Both the position numbers and the translations under genes were made by a program. The notes beneath the pieces were generated by a model. It was given only the letters and a program-made list of their open reading frames with translations. It was not told the DNA's origin and searched no databases. Positions 15,208 through 24,613 of a stretch of DNA of 56,367 bases are shown here, in pieces. Source of the DNA: Neptuniibacter sp. (GTDB taxonomy: Bacteria; Pseudomonadota; Gammaproteobacteria; Pseudomonadales; Balneatricaceae); assembly GCF_024231755.1 (NCBI RefSeq), contig NZ_JAAEQH010000233.1, forward strand, positions 1-56,367, given 5' to 3'. Position 1 is the first letter of the stretch. Every line of letters starts with the position of its first letter.

Positions 15208-15690
15208 CTAATCCACCACCGCAGTTTTATCTTCCTTTCTGGCTTTCCATTTCAGTTTCCCAGCAGTAAATACAGCAGCTAATACAACAATACACTCCGC
15301 TATGAACACATTTGTCGCAAACGATTGAATACCTTGAGACTTAAACACCGAAACCCCTAATGCGGTGTAGTAGACTGCAGAGGTAATCCAAAATGAAACC
15401 GCCGTCTCAGCTGTCAGCAACTTCTCTTTTTGTTCATCGTCAGACTTCGCTTCGCTATGCCACTCTTTGTCCAGCGCCTCAGAGAAAACAGAGGCACAGA
15501 AGATATTAATTAATGAAATTGGAAGTGTAATTGCTAGTGAAAGAAGCACCAGCTTAAACGTGTCCAGCGCCATGAAGAGTTCACGATCAAAAACGAAAAG
15601 AACTAGGGCTCCGGGAGCCAAAGACCCTAAAAAGACAAACAAGGAGATCAACCCTTGTCGCCAAGTAAGATGCTTTAATTCTTGTATCAA
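15208..15690 (-). CDS. four-helix inner-membrane protein, unknown function
   Basis: A 160-aa protein with four hydrophobic segments at about 15-33, 42-66, 95-117 and 127-147, separated by an acidic/basic cytoplasmic loop (EALDKEWHSEAKSDDEQKEK). The ends are charged. I do not recognise the family. It follows the chemoreceptor gene on the same strand after ~50 nt and may share its transcript. It is the first gene outside the repeat-rich ssrA zone. Confidence 0.6.
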   Translation of the reverse strand: MIQELKHLTWRQGLISLFVFLGSLAPGALVLFVFDRELFMALDTFKLVLLSLAITLPISLINIFCASVFSEALDKEWHSEAKSDDEQKEKLLTAETAVSFWITSAVYYTALGVSVFKSQGIQSFATNVFIAECIVVLAAVFTAGKLKWKARKEDKTAVVD

Positions 15691-15739
15691 GGCGTATCTC
15701 CCTATATCACCATCTCAAAACTATCTAACCAACCCTACC

Positions 15740-17467
15740 TCAAACCTGCAACCTATACCCAGCCCTAATCGCACCCCAATGCTCGCCCTGAACAAACAAA
15801 GGAATAGAGAGATCAAACATCAGCTCACCAGTATCTCTTCTGTATGTCTGAATCAGGAATGGCTCTGTATGCTTACCCACTGTTTGACCTACTCTATCTG
15901 TGAAAATTCGCTTAGTGCGATTTCTTGCAACGTCTAATGTGTAGTTCCCGGTTAGAGGTTGTGAGAAGGCCAAATTATGTGTGGGCACATACCCGTTTTC
16001 ATCGCTCAGAATAAGGTAAATCAAACTAGGATGTTTCTTAAGCCACAGCTCTTGAACAGGGCCAATATAATCATCCGTAAACTGGTCAAATTTTGTATTA
16101 AAACGGACAGGGTTGGTATCAGGGATTTCAATATAGTTACGGTCGAATAAGGCTTCGCGAGTGATGTCATTCCTAAGAATAGAATCTTCAATACGCGCCT
16201 TAATATCACTACCCGCTTGCTTAACGAGGTCACATATCTCTCTATGCAGAGGGTGGGAAAAGCTATTTTCATTAATTTTGAAAATCCCAATCACATCCTG
16301 CATCTGTTCCACTTCATGCTGAAGCTGCGCTGTGTGATTAGATAGCAGATTTGATTCACTATTATTAAGATCTGCTAAAGAAGCAATTTCCACAACAGAC
16401 CTTGTCACTTGGCCAATACCTGTGGCTTGTTCCTGTGAAGCGGTACTGATGGAGGAAAGATCATCGCATATTTCAAGAATCTTCTGGCTCATCTGGGTGA
16501 CGGCTTTGCTCGATTCTTCAGCCACCGCCTTGGCCTCGGCACAGGCCTCAATGGTTGACGTAATGAGATCCTTAATTTCTGACGATGCATTGGCTGAACG
16601 CCGAGCTAAGGCTCTGACTTCCTGAGCCACAATAGAAAACCCTCGACCGTGCTCCCCCGCATGAGCCGCTTCTACCGCTGCATTGATCGAAAGAATGTTG
16701 GTCTGGAAGGCGATCAGGTCCACCGTCTCAATAATTTTGTGCATCTCTTCAGCACTATCATTTATATTGGCAATCGAGCGCGACATATCTTCAATTGAAC
16801 GATTTCCATCCTTTGCCAAGCCCACAGCATCAACCGAAACTTTCTCCGCATGGGCTGTTTTCTGGGCGTTACTAGCAATCGTCGCGTTAAGCTCCTCCAT
16901 GCTGGAACTCGTAAGCTCTGTGGCTTCTGACTGCTGTGAAGAGCGCTCAGCTAGTTCTTTACTCTGAGCATTCAAGTGCAATGATGTTCCGTTAATACGT
17001 GAACAGCTTTTATAGATCTGTTTTACGACTTCATTAAGGTTAGCAATCGTCGTTTGTAAAAACGCTTCTGATTGAAAATCCTTCTGCTGATTAGGCTTGG
17101 TTTGAGCATTGAGATTACAGTCAGCTAACTCCGCCAATCCATGATTGATCATCGAGAGCTCTTCAGAAGCATCATCTTCTTGCTGACGGATAACGAGATA
17201 GCTTCCGTTATTGAGCTCATGAACTCTCATTAAGAGGCTTTCATTAGCTCTAAACGTTATCGGCTCTTCACTCCCGATACAGTTATCCGTCAAAACCTGA
17301 TTAAGCTGGTTGAGAAATTCCTCTTCATCCACCAAATCACACCTTAGTGGCGAAGCGCAGTATTCAATCGCCAAAGTGGAAGACACTATCGCATAGGGCA
17401 CATCACAATATTGCAAAACTTCATAAGCTATACCTTCCGGTAAAACATGCTGCTCATATATCCCCAT
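15740..17467 (-). CDS. soluble methyl-accepting chemotaxis protein with C-terminal sensor domain
   Basis: A 575-aa protein with no transmembrane helix, so it acts in the cytoplasm. The N-terminal ~110 residues look like a small PAS-like input domain. Residues ~150-410 form the helical signalling domain with the conserved hairpin tip [18 protein letters not shown] (268-285) that contacts CheA/CheW. The C-terminal ~135 residues ([13 protein letters not shown]..., [11 protein letters not shown], ending [13 protein letters not shown]) form a Cache-like domain seen at the end of some cytoplasmic receptors. A clear AAGGAAGGG ribosome site precedes the ATG. The ligand is unknown. No che genes are adjacent; the flagellar stator genes lie 4 kb away. 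Confidence 0.9.
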   Translation of the reverse strand: MGIYEQHVLPEGIAYEVLQYCDVPYAIVSSTLAIEYCASPLRCDLVDEEEFLNQLNQVLTDNCIGSEEPITFRANESLLMRVHELNNGSYLVIRQQEDDASEELSMINHGLAELADCNLNAQTKPNQQKDFQSEAFLQTTIANLNEVVKQIYKSCSRINGTSLHLNAQSKELAERSSQQSEATELTSSSMEELNATIASNAQKTAHAEKVSVDAVGLAKDGNRSIEDMSRSIANINDSAEEMHKIIETVDLIAFQTNILSINAAVEAAHAGEHGRGFSIVAQEVRALARRSANASSEIKDLITSTIEACAEAKAVAEESSKAVTQMSQKILEICDDLSSISTASQEQATGIGQVTRSVVEIASLADLNNSESNLLSNHTAQLQHEVEQMQDVIGIFKINENSFSHPLHREICDLVKQAGSDIKARIEDSILRNDITREALFDRNYIEIPDTNPVRFNTKFDQFTDDYIGPVQELWLKKHPSLIYLILSDENGYVPTHNLAFSQPLTGNYTLDVARNRTKRIFTDRVGQTVGKHTEPFLIQTYRRDTGELMFDLSIPLFVQGEHWGAIRAGYRLQV

Positions 17468-17703
17468 AACCCTTCCTTAAAACAACTGTTTAACTAAGTC
17501 TTTCTGCAGAGTAACAGTATTTATGACCAGAGATAAATGAGAAAGAAGTTTAATCGCCCCAAGACTGCTTAACTCTTTCAACGGGATTACTCAGGCACTA
17601 TGGTTATAACCATCAATTGCCCCTCTCCCACACACAACTTTTGTATTCCCCCCAGCATTTACTATTCTGAAATAACTTACTGTTTACTGGCGCAAAAGAG
17701 TTG
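17468..17703. promoter_or_regulatory. divergent promoter region, chemoreceptor / histidine kinase
   Basis: A 236-nt AT-rich gap between two divergent sensory genes. No specific operator is recognised. Confidence 0.35.
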
Positions 17704-19368
17704 ATGTCCGACCCAAAAACAAAAATTCAGCAGTTGGAACAACGGATTAAGGAGTTAGAAAAGGACAACAAGATACTTTCCGATTTCGCTGATCTCTCAT
17801 CCGACTGGTTCTGGGAGCAGAACTCTGAACTTAGGTTTACTCGTTTTTTCGGTCTATCTACCGAAAAGCTACAACGAGATCAGAAGCTTTTTCTCGGCAA
17901 GCGGCGCTGGGATATGCCTATTTGTGATCTCTCTGAGAAGCAGCTTCAGGCCCATATTGACTGCTGTATGAACCATCAATCCTTCCGTGATTTTGAATAC
18001 GAAGTACCAGGTGATGACAACAGTTTGCAGCGTTACTCCATCAGCGGCACCCCCTTTTATGATGATCAAGGGGAGTTTGCCGGTTACCGAGGAATTGGAC
18101 GCAATATCACCGAACTAAGATCAGCACAGAATGCGGTAAAAGAGAGCCAACAGAAACTATTACAGATCTTACTGGGCAGCCCTATTCCAACTTTTGTGAT
18201 CGATTCTGATCACGTTGTTACCCACTGGAACCCCGCCTGCGCGAATTTAACTGGCATTGAGGCGAAGGATATTATCGGTAAGAAAGAGAGCTGGAAGGGG
18301 TTTTATCGGGAGGAGCGCCCCACTATGGCAGACTTAGTCGTCGCCGCTTCCCCAACAGAATTGGTTCGCCACCATTATGGCAACAAATTTTCCTTTTCCA
18401 ATCTGATTCCGGGGGCCTGCGAGGCGGAAGCCTTTTTCCCTCAGATGGGCAGCAACGGTTTATGGCTTCATTTTAATGCCTCCCCCTTAAAAGACATTAA
18501 TGGCCATACAGTAGGTGCAATAGAAACGCTACAGGACGTATCTTCTCGCGTAAAAGCTGAGCAGACGGAACGTAAACACTATAAGCAACTTCAAGCTTCC
18601 CACCTGGAATTACAGAGAACCATGCAACAGTTGGTGGAAGCTCAGAAACTAGCCGGACTAGGACGATTGGCAGCCGGTGTTGGACACGAGTTAAACACAC
18701 CTCTGGGTAATATATTAATGGGCCAGAGTGTTGCTCAAGCCATGTTAGATGATCTGATAGAAAGTTTTGATGAAGGGCAGTTAAGCCGCAAGCAACTGGA
18801 CAACTTCATCACTGAAAACCAGAACGCGCTTTCCATTATTGATTCCAATCTCAAGCGATGCACCAGCCTTATTAATCGTTTCAAAGAGATGGCCAATGAT
18901 CAGAACCATACTGAATCGGTCCCGTTTTCCCCCCATGAAGTCATGAACGATGTTTACACCCTCTCTGCCCATGAATGCCAGAAAAAGAACATTCGAATTA
19001 ACAATCTGATCCCCGCAGACCTGTCTATCACCAGTTATAAAGAAGCTTTTGAACAGATTATGTTCAGTCTACTGGAAAACAGCATCACTCACGGCATTGC
19101 TAGTAGCGGCGAGGTAGAAGTTCAGGCAACACGCAGAAACAATAACATTGAAATCAAATTTCAAGACAATGGCTGCGGTATGGATGAAGAAGCTCTGAAG
19201 CATGCTTTTGACCCTTTTTTTTCTACCCAATTTGGTCAAGGCAGCTCAGGCCTGGGCTTGTATAGAGTGTATAACCTGATTACTGTGGTGATGGGTGGTT
19301 CAATTACACTTGAAAATACCTCACCCGGATTGTGCGCCAGATTCAACATTCATGATGAAGATTTGTAA
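17704..19368 (+). CDS. PAS-PAS sensor histidine kinase, soluble
   Basis: A 554-aa protein from the ATG at 17704; the in-frame TTG at 17701 directly before it is less likely. It has a coiled-coil start, PAS domain 1 (~25-140, ending FAGYRGIGRNITE), PAS domain 2 (~150-290) and the H-box GVGHELNTPLGN with phospho-acceptor His328. The ATPase domain has an N-box LLENSITHG, DNGCGMD and GSSGLGL. No membrane segment is seen, so it senses in the cytoplasm. No response regulator is adjacent, so the partner is elsewhere. The H-box GHELNTPLG places it with NtrB-like/HATPase kinases. Confidence 0.9.
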   Translation: MSDPKTKIQQLEQRIKELEKDNKILSDFADLSSDWFWEQNSELRFTRFFGLSTEKLQRDQKLFLGKRRWDMPICDLSEKQLQAHIDCCMNHQSFRDFEYEVPGDDNSLQRYSISGTPFYDDQGEFAGYRGIGRNITELRSAQNAVKESQQKLLQILLGSPIPTFVIDSDHVVTHWNPACANLTGIEAKDIIGKKESWKGFYREERPTMADLVVAASPTELVRHHYGNKFSFSNLIPGACEAEAFFPQMGSNGLWLHFNASPLKDINGHTVGAIETLQDVSSRVKAEQTERKHYKQLQASHLELQRTMQQLVEAQKLAGLGRLAAGVGHELNTPLGNILMGQSVAQAMLDDLIESFDEGQLSRKQLDNFITENQNALSIIDSNLKRCTSLINRFKEMANDQNHTESVPFSPHEVMNDVYTLSAHECQKKNIRINNLIPADLSITSYKEAFEQIMFSLLENSITHGIASSGEVEVQATRRNNNIEIKFQDNGCGMDEEALKHAFDPFFSTQFGQGSSGLGLYRVYNLITVVMGGSITLENTSPGLCARFNIHDEDL

Positions 19369-19539
19369 CAGCGCAATAATCCACCAAATGTGAAACTAAG
19401 CCTGAATAGCTATTAGCGAGTCTTTAAGGTTTTCCTTAGTCACAGGCGTTTCGGCTAAAGCAGTTCAACTGCAGCTGACCTCGTCTTTAGAAAATATCAA
19501 CTACCCTTATAAACACGTCATCAACAAATAGGTGACTAC

Positions 19540-19815
19540 ATGCCTATTTCAAATACTAAACACACCTTTGATATCTGTTTGCTAGATATAGAAAAACGGC
19601 TATTACCTTACGCTTACGCCTTAAAAGAACGTCTGGAAAACAATGAGCCACCAACAGAAGGGGATCTAGACTTCCTGTTGCAGTTCCAGAAGGCGATCCA
19701 GAACCTGAATGCCTGTGCCATCAACCTTCCTGATAACCATGTAGTACTAGGGAATCTCATACAGCTATACAGCTCTCTGGTTTCTATGGCGGCAGATAAC
19801 AGTTCGATAACGTAA
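19540..19815 (+). CDS. small hypothetical protein
   Basis: A 91-aa predicted helical, acidic protein of unknown family (e.g. YAYALKERLENNEPPTEGDL). It stands alone between the histidine kinase and ppk2 in the same direction. A GTGACTACATG context gives no strong ribosome site. Coding is supported by sensible composition only. Confidence 0.5.
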   Translation: MPISNTKHTFDICLLDIEKRLLPYAYALKERLENNEPPTEGDLDFLLQFQKAIQNLNACAINLPDNHVVLGNLIQLYSSLVSMAADNSSIT

Positions 19816-19893
19816 CTCATCTATTGGTCTATCCACATTGCTCCTTTTCTATTAGCTGCTTATGCTCATAGTAAGTTCGCTAAGGAGTTTGCC

Positions 19894-20724
19894 ATGTATC
19901 AACCTAGCCCGATTATCCTGCAGTTCCCGCCACCAACACTTAAAGCCGTTGATTTTGAAAGTAGCGAGCTTTCCGATAAAGATGACTACCTTAAAAAACT
20001 GAAAAAGTGGCAGAAGAAGATGCTGCAAGTTCAGCAGGCTTATTTCCACCAAAAGAAACGCGCCATAATCGTTCTTGAAGGCTGGGATGCCAGCGGCAAA
20101 GGTGGCGCGATAAGGCGCATTACAGAGAAACTGGATCCTCGAGGGGTTATCGTCCACCCGATCAGCGCGCCAACACCAGAAGAGCAGAGCAAACACTACC
20201 TGCATCGTTTTCAGGCTCGACTACCGGAAGCGGGAGCAATCGCCATCTTTGACCGCTCCTGGTACGGCAGAGTTCTGGTAGAGAGGATAGAAGGTTTTGC
20301 TTCTGAGAAAGAGTGGCAAAGGGCTTATCAGGAGATCAATGAGTTTGAACGTAGTCTGATCGATGATGGTGCCCGGATTATTAAGGTTTTTATGCACATA
20401 TCACCGGAGGAGCAGCTCAAGCGTTTTGAGGAACGATTAAATAATCCAGTTAAGCGCTGGAAGCTGACAACCGAGGATATTCGGAACCGGGAGCGCTGGC
20501 CGGATTATGAAGAGTCGATTGAGGACATGTTTCGTTATACCTCCACCAACTCAGCCCCTTGGAATATTGTGGCGGGCAATCACAAATGGTTTGCGCGTAT
20601 CGAAGTACTTAAAACTGTCGTCGAACGTTTGGCTGAAGGCATTGATACCACTCCACCACCACTAAACCCAGAGGTGACACAAGCGGCATATGAGGCTTTA
20701 GGTATCAGTATTAAAAATAAATAG
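19894..20724 (+). CDS. ppk2: polyphosphate kinase 2 (PPK2)
   Basis: A 276-aa P-loop kinase. Walker A is GWDASGKGG (63-71), the lid region starts with PISAPTPEEQSKHYLHRF, and Walker B is FDRSWYGRVLVERI (119-132), followed by RFEERLNNPVKRWK. PPK2 enzymes move phosphate between polyphosphate and (d)NDP or NMP, usually favouring nucleotide synthesis from polyP. One-domain size suits class I or III; class cannot be told from this alone. Two alternating small unknown genes flank it, with no ppk1/ppx nearby. Confidence 0.9.
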   Translation: MYQPSPIILQFPPPTLKAVDFESSELSDKDDYLKKLKKWQKKMLQVQQAYFHQKKRAIIVLEGWDASGKGGAIRRITEKLDPRGVIVHPISAPTPEEQSKHYLHRFQARLPEAGAIAIFDRSWYGRVLVERIEGFASEKEWQRAYQEINEFERSLIDDGARIIKVFMHISPEEQLKRFEERLNNPVKRWKLTTEDIRNRERWPDYEESIEDMFRYTSTNSAPWNIVAGNHKWFARIEVLKTVVERLAEGIDTTPPPLNPEVTQAAYEALGISIKNK

Positions 20725-20788
20725 CCCGAAATATTAATGTAACAAAGAGGGTGCATGATTAGCTGAATAATTAAATGAGGCTAACAAA

Positions 20789-20992
20789 ATGAATGATCAC
20801 CATCTTAAAACTCAGCTGAAGCAGTTGCTGAAACGCGGTTACTCTGAAATAGATGTACGCAATCTGGCAATTGCTCCAAAGAACTTAGTAGACCAGGCTA
20901 TTGCAGAATTTAATGCTGACCAGCGTTTAAACGAACAAACAATCCGTATTCAGCATAACCAAGCAAGCTTTGCGATGCGTTTAGGCGGTTAA
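20789..20992 (+). CDS. small hypothetical protein
   Basis: A 67-aa predicted helical, fairly charged protein (KQLLKRGYSEIDVRNLAIAP). It starts 64 nt after ppk2 and has a GAGG-type site 9 nt before the ATG (aatgaggctaacaaaATG). Unknown function. Confidence 0.55.
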   Translation: MNDHHLKTQLKQLLKRGYSEIDVRNLAIAPKNLVDQAIAEFNADQRLNEQTIRIQHNQASFAMRLGG

Positions 20993-21200
20993 TTTAACCG
21001 TCTAATTGCTACTTCCTTCCTAAAACGATACTGATCTTCCTCAATCTTTAGCATTATTCGATTTTTCTCTGCTTTTTGTTCAGATACAATTCACACAGGT
21101 TGGTGTACTAATATACGCTAATTAGGCAATTTGGCTGCTCCGTGGGGAAGTCAGAAGTAGAGCCAACCGACAACTTATGAGCACTTACAGGAAAATTACA

Positions 21201-21506
21201 ATGAAAAAAGTACTGATTGCAGCTGCAGCTGCTGCCCTGATGGTACCTGCTGCAGCTATGGCTGAGCGCGATGGTGCAACTGTTTACAACACTAAGTGTG
21301 GCGTATGCCACGCATCTGGTGCAGCGAACGCTCCTAAAATGGGCGACGCAGCAGCTTGGGGCCCACGTGCGGCTCAGGGCATGGAAGCACTGATGGCTAC
21401 AGCTAAAAAAGGTAAAGGCGCTATGCCTCCATACGGTCTATGCATGGACTGTACTGATACCGAACTACAGGCTGGCATTCAGTACATGCTGGACAACTCT
21501 AAGTAA
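21201..21506 (+). CDS. cytochrome c5, periplasmic
   Basis: The ATG at 21201 is preferred over 21177 because it gives a clean signal peptide (MKKVLIAAAAAALMVPAAAMA) and has AGGAAA upstream. The mature ~81-aa protein has the heme-binding CGVCH (33-37), a candidate Met ligand in GAMPPYG and the extra cysteine pair GLCMDC typical of cytochrome c5. It is a small soluble electron carrier for respiratory chains in the periplasm. Terminator at 21524-21552. Confidence 0.93.
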   Translation: MKKVLIAAAAAALMVPAAAMAERDGATVYNTKCGVCHASGAANAPKMGDAAAWGPRAAQGMEALMATAKKGKGAMPPYGLCMDCTDTELQAGIQYMLDNSK

Positions 21507-21523
21507 TCTTAGAGCTGCCACAT

Positions 21524-21552
21524 AAAAAAACCGCCATTAGGCGGTTTTTTTA
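21524..21552. terminator. bidirectional terminator, cytochrome c5 / pomB
   Basis: A-run, ACCGCC-ATTA-GGCGGT stem, T-run. It lies between convergent genes and can serve both strands. Confidence 0.85.
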
Positions 21553-21568
21553 TTTATAAGGTTTAACC

Positions 21569-22510
21569 TTAGAAAATGTCGGTTGGTCGCAGATCGATCA
21601 ACTGCGCATCCGGATCACCGTCACGGGTAGCCTTAATCTTATCCAAAGATTCCTTATCTTTACCTTTGGTCACAATAATCTCTACACGACGGTTTTTAAT
21701 CCTGTTTTCACGCGTTGTATTTGGCACCAGCGGCTTAGTATCAGCATAACCAATCACACGGAAACGGGTCTGATCAATTCGTGGATCGCCATACAGTTCA
21801 TGCGCAACAGCTAACGCCCTGGCAACAGAAAGATCCCAGTTGGACTCAAACTCACGCCCAGCATAAGGAATGTTGTCACTGTGGCCTTCGATAGCCACAT
21901 TACCTTGCACGCCAAGAAGTACGTCACGAATTTTTGCCAACACAGGAATAGACTCAAATTTCAGTTCTGCAGAACCGGAATCAAAGGAGCCTTTCTCCTT
22001 AATTCGGATGATAATTTTCTTACCATCTGTCTCAACTTCAACACTACCCTGACCAATCTCTTCAGCCAGCGCCGCAGCAAATTCTACAGCTTCCTCTTTA
22101 GCTTGTTGCTCCTGCTGTTTCTGCAACTCCTGAGCTTCACCTGCCTCTTTATCTGGTGAGTCACTGTCACCCTCTTTTGACCGGATATCCAACGTATTCA
22201 TATCGTTGTTTACAGTCATCTGACGAACTTCGTTCAGGGGTGTAGGCTCCGGGCGCCCAGGGCTAAACTCCTGCGCAATAATCGAGGTACCTTTAGGGAT
22301 ATCTTCTACTTTGATTTGGTTCTGAACACCAAATGCCTCACGCATAGAACCTGCAAGCTGTTTGAACTTCAGTACGTCCATCTCGGAGAACGAGAGCAGA
22401 AGTACGAAGAAACACATCAACAGCGACATCAAGTCCCCGAAGGTCGCCAGCCAAGCTGGCAAGCCCGCGGGGCAGGGGGGGCATTCGTGTTCTTCGGAGT
22501 CGTCACTCAT
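21569..22510 (-). CDS. pomB: flagellar stator protein PomB/MotB
   Basis: A 313-aa protein with one N-terminal membrane helix (WLATFGDLMSLLMCFFVLLL) carrying the essential ion-binding Asp26, a long charged linker, and a C-terminal OmpA-like peptidoglycan-binding domain (GHSDNIPY..., ENRIKNRRVEI). With PomA it forms the stator that drives the flagellar motor. Cys10 and Cys13 before the helix and the TFGDLMSLLMCFFVLL pattern resemble Na+-type PomB. It follows pomA after ~20 nt on the same strand. Confidence 0.93.
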   Translation of the reverse strand: MSDDSEEHECPPCPAGLPAWLATFGDLMSLLMCFFVLLLSFSEMDVLKFKQLAGSMREAFGVQNQIKVEDIPKGTSIIAQEFSPGRPEPTPLNEVRQMTVNNDMNTLDIRSKEGDSDSPDKEAGEAQELQKQQEQQAKEEAVEFAAALAEEIGQGSVEVETDGKKIIIRIKEKGSFDSGSAELKFESIPVLAKIRDVLLGVQGNVAIEGHSDNIPYAGREFESNWDLSVARALAVAHELYGDPRIDQTRFRVIGYADTKPLVPNTTRENRIKNRRVEIIVTKGKDKESLDKIKATRDGDPDAQLIDLRPTDIF

Positions 22511-22530
22511 TTTTCAGTACCTTATCCGAA

Positions 22531-23289
22531 TTAACCTTCAGCCGCTGCGCGTTTTTTCTCAGGCAGATAGTTACGTAGCATCTGCTCGATTACACGAGGG
22601 TTCTGACCTGCCTGAATCGCCAACAGACCATCAATAATTAGGTCACTGTTCATCGCTTCCTCATCTTTGCGAACATCTAATTTCGCCGCAATAGGAATAC
22701 AGATCATGTTGGCCAACATCGCTCCATACAATGTTGTCAAAAGGGCTACCGCCATCGCAGGACCGATCGACTTCGGGTCACTCATGTTGGACAGCATCTG
22801 TACCAGACCTACCAGAGTACCGATCATCCCCATCGCTGGGCCAACATCACCGATAGTAGCAAAGATGGTGGCACCGAATTCGTGGCGGTCGCGGGTAAGC
22901 TTGGCTTCTTTTTTCAGGAGGGTTTTAACTACATCAGGGTCGTGACCATCAACCAACAGTTGAATGCCACGCTGCATGAAATCACTACTTACCGTTTTAT
23001 CTTCCAGAGAAAGCAGGCCACCTTTACGTGCAGCATCAGCCAGGTCAACGGTTTCTGCGATGATATCTTCAGGGTTCAGGGACTTGAACATGAATGCTTT
23101 AGCCGCAATCTTACCTGCAGCCAAAAACTGTCCAAGCGTATACGACATCAAAACAACAAATAGGGAGCCACCTATTACGATCAATAGTGATGGAGGGTTA
23201 ATGAAGACACCCACGTCTCCACCCATAACCATCGCGGCTACTACGATACCAAAACTACCCAATAAGCCGACGAGCGTTGCTATATCCAC
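22531..23289 (-). CDS. pomA: flagellar stator protein PomA/MotA
   Basis: A 252-aa inner-membrane protein with four hydrophobic helices (first MDIATLVGLLGSFGIVVAAM; last pair AMGMIGTLVGLVQML and GPAMAVALLTTLYGAMLANM) and a cytoplasmic loop. It has the MotA/TolQ/ExbB motifs, with the short PomA-type N-terminus. It conducts ions with PomB. It forms an operon with pomB and is divergent from xseB. Confidence 0.93.
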   Translation of the reverse strand: MDIATLVGLLGSFGIVVAAMVMGGDVGVFINPPSLLIVIGGSLFVVLMSYTLGQFLAAGKIAAKAFMFKSLNPEDIIAETVDLADAARKGGLLSLEDKTVSSDFMQRGIQLLVDGHDPDVVKTLLKKEAKLTRDRHEFGATIFATIGDVGPAMGMIGTLVGLVQMLSNMSDPKSIGPAMAVALLTTLYGAMLANMICIPIAAKLDVRKDEEAMNSDLIIDGLLAIQAGQNPRVIEQMLRNYLPEKKRAAAEG

Positions 23290-23469
23290 TCAGTACTCCT
23301 TAAATGAAAGCCGAAAACCCTGTTCAAGCCTTATTTGCGAACTGCCTATGATAGCAAAAATGTCTACACAGTCATCCATCCTACAATCGTTTAATCAAGA
23401 ATAATGCGAGATAATTGATTCTGAACCGAGGCTTAGGTAAGTTTAGCCCTTTCAATGTAGATTTCTCCC

Positions 23470-23712
23470 ATGCCGCGCAAGAAAAAAGCACCCGATTTTG
23501 AACAATCTCTGAAAGAACTGGAATCTCTTGTTACTAAAATGGAGCAAGGGGATCTTTCACTGGAAGAATCACTCAAAGCTTTTGAAGAGGGTGTAGGTTT
23601 AACCCGTGAATGCCAAACCATCCTGGCCCAGGCAGAACAGAAAGTTCAGGTACTGCTGGAATCCGGTGGCGAACTCACAACACAACCCTTTACGCCTGAA
23701 GAGGATATCTAA
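23470..23712 (+). CDS. xseB: exodeoxyribonuclease VII small subunit
   Basis: An 80-aa protein with the family pattern [20 protein letters not shown], then [15 protein letters not shown]. It binds XseA to degrade single-stranded DNA. It is first in the xseB-ispA-dxs operon, a standard gammaproteobacterial order; ispA starts 2 nt after its stop. Confidence 0.93.
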   Translation: MPRKKKAPDFEQSLKELESLVTKMEQGDLSLEESLKAFEEGVGLTRECQTILAQAEQKVQVLLESGGELTTQPFTPEEDI

Positions 23713-23714
23713 CC

Positions 23715-24596
23715 TTGGATATCCGCACACAGCTCAAGTTTTATCAGGAACGGGTAGATGTTCATCTAGAGAAATGTATTAACCGATGCAGTATTGATCC
23801 TATCCTGCAGGAGTCGATGCTTTATTCACTGTTTAACGGTGGAAAACGCGTACGCCCGGCCCTGGTTTACATGGTCAACAATATGCTTGGCGGTGAGCTG
23901 GAACAGGCAGACAGTGCTGCAGCGGCCATTGAATGTGTCCACAGTTATTCATTAGTTCATGATGATCTGCCAGCTATGGACGATGACGATCTGCGCCGAG
24001 GTAAACCTACCTGTCATATAGCCTTTGATGAGGCGACAGCAATTCTTGCTGGCGATGCCTTACAATGTCTGGCATTCGAGTTGCTATCAAACAATCAGGA
24101 GTTACCTGCAGAAACCCGCATCAATCTGATCCAGCTTTTAGGCCACGCTTCAGGTCACCACGGCATGGTGGTTGGCCAATCCTTTGATTTGAGAAATGTA
24201 GGTAAGCCCCTTACCTTGGAAGAATTGGAAACAATGCACCAACACAAAACCGGTGCGTTGTTACGCTGCTCAGTGCTAATGGGAGCTGCACTTAATACCT
24301 CAGCATCAGAACAGCAGCTGAAACAGTTAGAACAGTATGTCAGCGCTATCGGTTTAGCCTTTCAGGTTCAGGATGACATTCTGGACATTGAAGGCGACTC
24401 CGCTACGATCGGCAAACCGCAGGGTTCTGATCTTGAACAAAATAAACCCACATACCCTGCTCTACTCGGCCTCGAAGGTGCTAAGCTGAAGCTAAAACAA
24501 CTTCACGAACAAGCGCTTCAGGCACTTGAACCGTTTGGCGATAAAGCTGAAGAGCTGAAGGCACTGGCTGACTTTATCGTTCAGCGCGACCACTAA
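23715..24596 (+). CDS. ispA: (2E,6E)-farnesyl diphosphate synthase
   Basis: A 293-aa trans-prenyltransferase with the first aspartate-rich motif DDLPAMDDDDLRRG and the second DDILD (preceded by FQVQ). It condenses IPP with DMAPP/GPP to FPP for quinones and cell-wall lipids. It starts with TTG (ttggatatccgc) 2 nt after xseB and is followed by dxs after 17 nt. Pairing with dxs links precursor supply and use. Confidence 0.93.
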   Translation: MDIRTQLKFYQERVDVHLEKCINRCSIDPILQESMLYSLFNGGKRVRPALVYMVNNMLGGELEQADSAAAAIECVHSYSLVHDDLPAMDDDDLRRGKPTCHIAFDEATAILAGDALQCLAFELLSNNQELPAETRINLIQLLGHASGHHGMVVGQSFDLRNVGKPLTLEELETMHQHKTGALLRCSVLMGAALNTSASEQQLKQLEQYVSAIGLAFQVQDDILDIEGDSATIGKPQGSDLEQNKPTYPALLGLEGAKLKLKQLHEQALQALEPFGDKAEELKALADFIVQRDH

Positions 24597-24613
24597 CACA
24601 CGACCATTAGAAT

